Shown: positions 5,778 to 5,856 of the stretch, piece by piece
Layout of the letters: each line of letters begins with the position of its first letter
How positions within the stretch are numbered: position 1 is the stretch's first letter
Source: Planctomycetota bacterium
GTDB taxonomy: Bacteria > Planctomycetota > SZUA-567
Reading direction: 5' to 3'
DNA length: 5,856 bases
Assembly: GCA_020861125.1 (NCBI GenBank)
Contig: JAJBSZ010000118.1
Coordinates: 1-5,856 of the forward strand
Notes under the pieces: generated by a model
What the model was told of the DNA's origin: nothing
The model's input: only the letters and a program-made list of their open reading frames with translations
Database searches by the model: none
Program-made: the position numbers and the translations under genes

Positions 5778-5856
5778 TCAGATCAGTTTGAAATAGTTCT
5801 TGGCGTTGTTGTAGCAGATGTTTTCCACCATGGTGCCCACCAGATCGTAATCCGCC
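5778..5856 (-). CDS. uxaC: Glucuronate (uronate) isomerase, C-terminal end
   Basis: Only the last 25 complete codons are in the window, reading ADYDLVGTMVENICYNNAKN followed by YFKLI and TGA (5778-5780). The pattern LV-x-M-V-x-x-ICYNNAKxYF is the characteristic end of uronate isomerase UxaC, an amidohydrolase-fold enzyme that converts D-glucuronate to D-fructuronate and D-galacturonate to D-tagaturonate in sugar-acid catabolism. The active-site region lies outside the window, so catalytic residues cannot be checked. Another amidohydrolase-fold protein remains possible. The downstream TauE/SafE permease on the same strand might be co-expressed, although the 195-nt gap contains a hairpin. Confidence 0.75.
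   Translation of the reverse strand, partial: ADYDLVGTMVENICYNNAKNYFKLI

Noticed and set aside
4780..5796. 338-codon open frame on the plus strand across the permease gene
   Set aside because: The translation is low-complexity (H, G, D, Q rich) and lies opposite a well-formed TauE/SafE membrane protein; a shadow of GC bias.

Overview
This window comes from a GC-rich bacterial chromosome, and most of the flanking DNA encodes conserved housekeeping genes. The block with PhoH followed by a 7TM-HD phosphohydrolase is widespread in bacteria (Firmicutes, cyanobacteria, PVC group, some delta-proteobacteria). The composition and the rather divergent 7TM-HD and DeoC proteins would suit a PVC-type or other less-studied lineage, but that is a guess; no marker here fixes the phylum.

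Layout. Positions 1-1065 (minus) hold the N-terminal 355 residues of a 7TMR-HD membrane phosphohydrolase that runs off the left edge. It is translationally linked to phoH (1068-2033, minus), which has a good sigma70-type promoter at 2108-2136. Divergent from it, deoC (2363-3070, plus) has its own promoter at 2285-2313. Directly after the deoC stop codon come two consecutive palindromic, MITE-like elements (3075-3206 and 3212-3357) with unrelated terminal inverted repeats. Next is what looks like the remnant of an unrecognised minus-strand gene (about 3360-3640). It is followed by a vapBC toxin-antitoxin operon (3684-4315) with a palindromic operator over its -10 box, and a GNAT acetyltransferase gene (4343-4783) disrupted by two compensating homopolymer frameshifts. 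The right end is GC-rich again: a TauE/SafE family membrane permease (4825-5583, minus) and the last 25 codons of what is most likely uxaC, glucuronate isomerase (5778-5856, minus).

Interpretation. Roughly 3071-4790 reads as an accessory insertion zone between deoC and the permease/uxaC block: mobile-element relics, a decayed gene, a stability module (vapBC) and a damaged acetyltransferase, all visibly less GC-rich than the flanks except the second MITE-like element. I see no clearly new defence or metabolic system. The best leads are the paired MITE-like palindromes, the doubly frameshifted GNAT gene and the unusual phosphate-binding region of DeoC.
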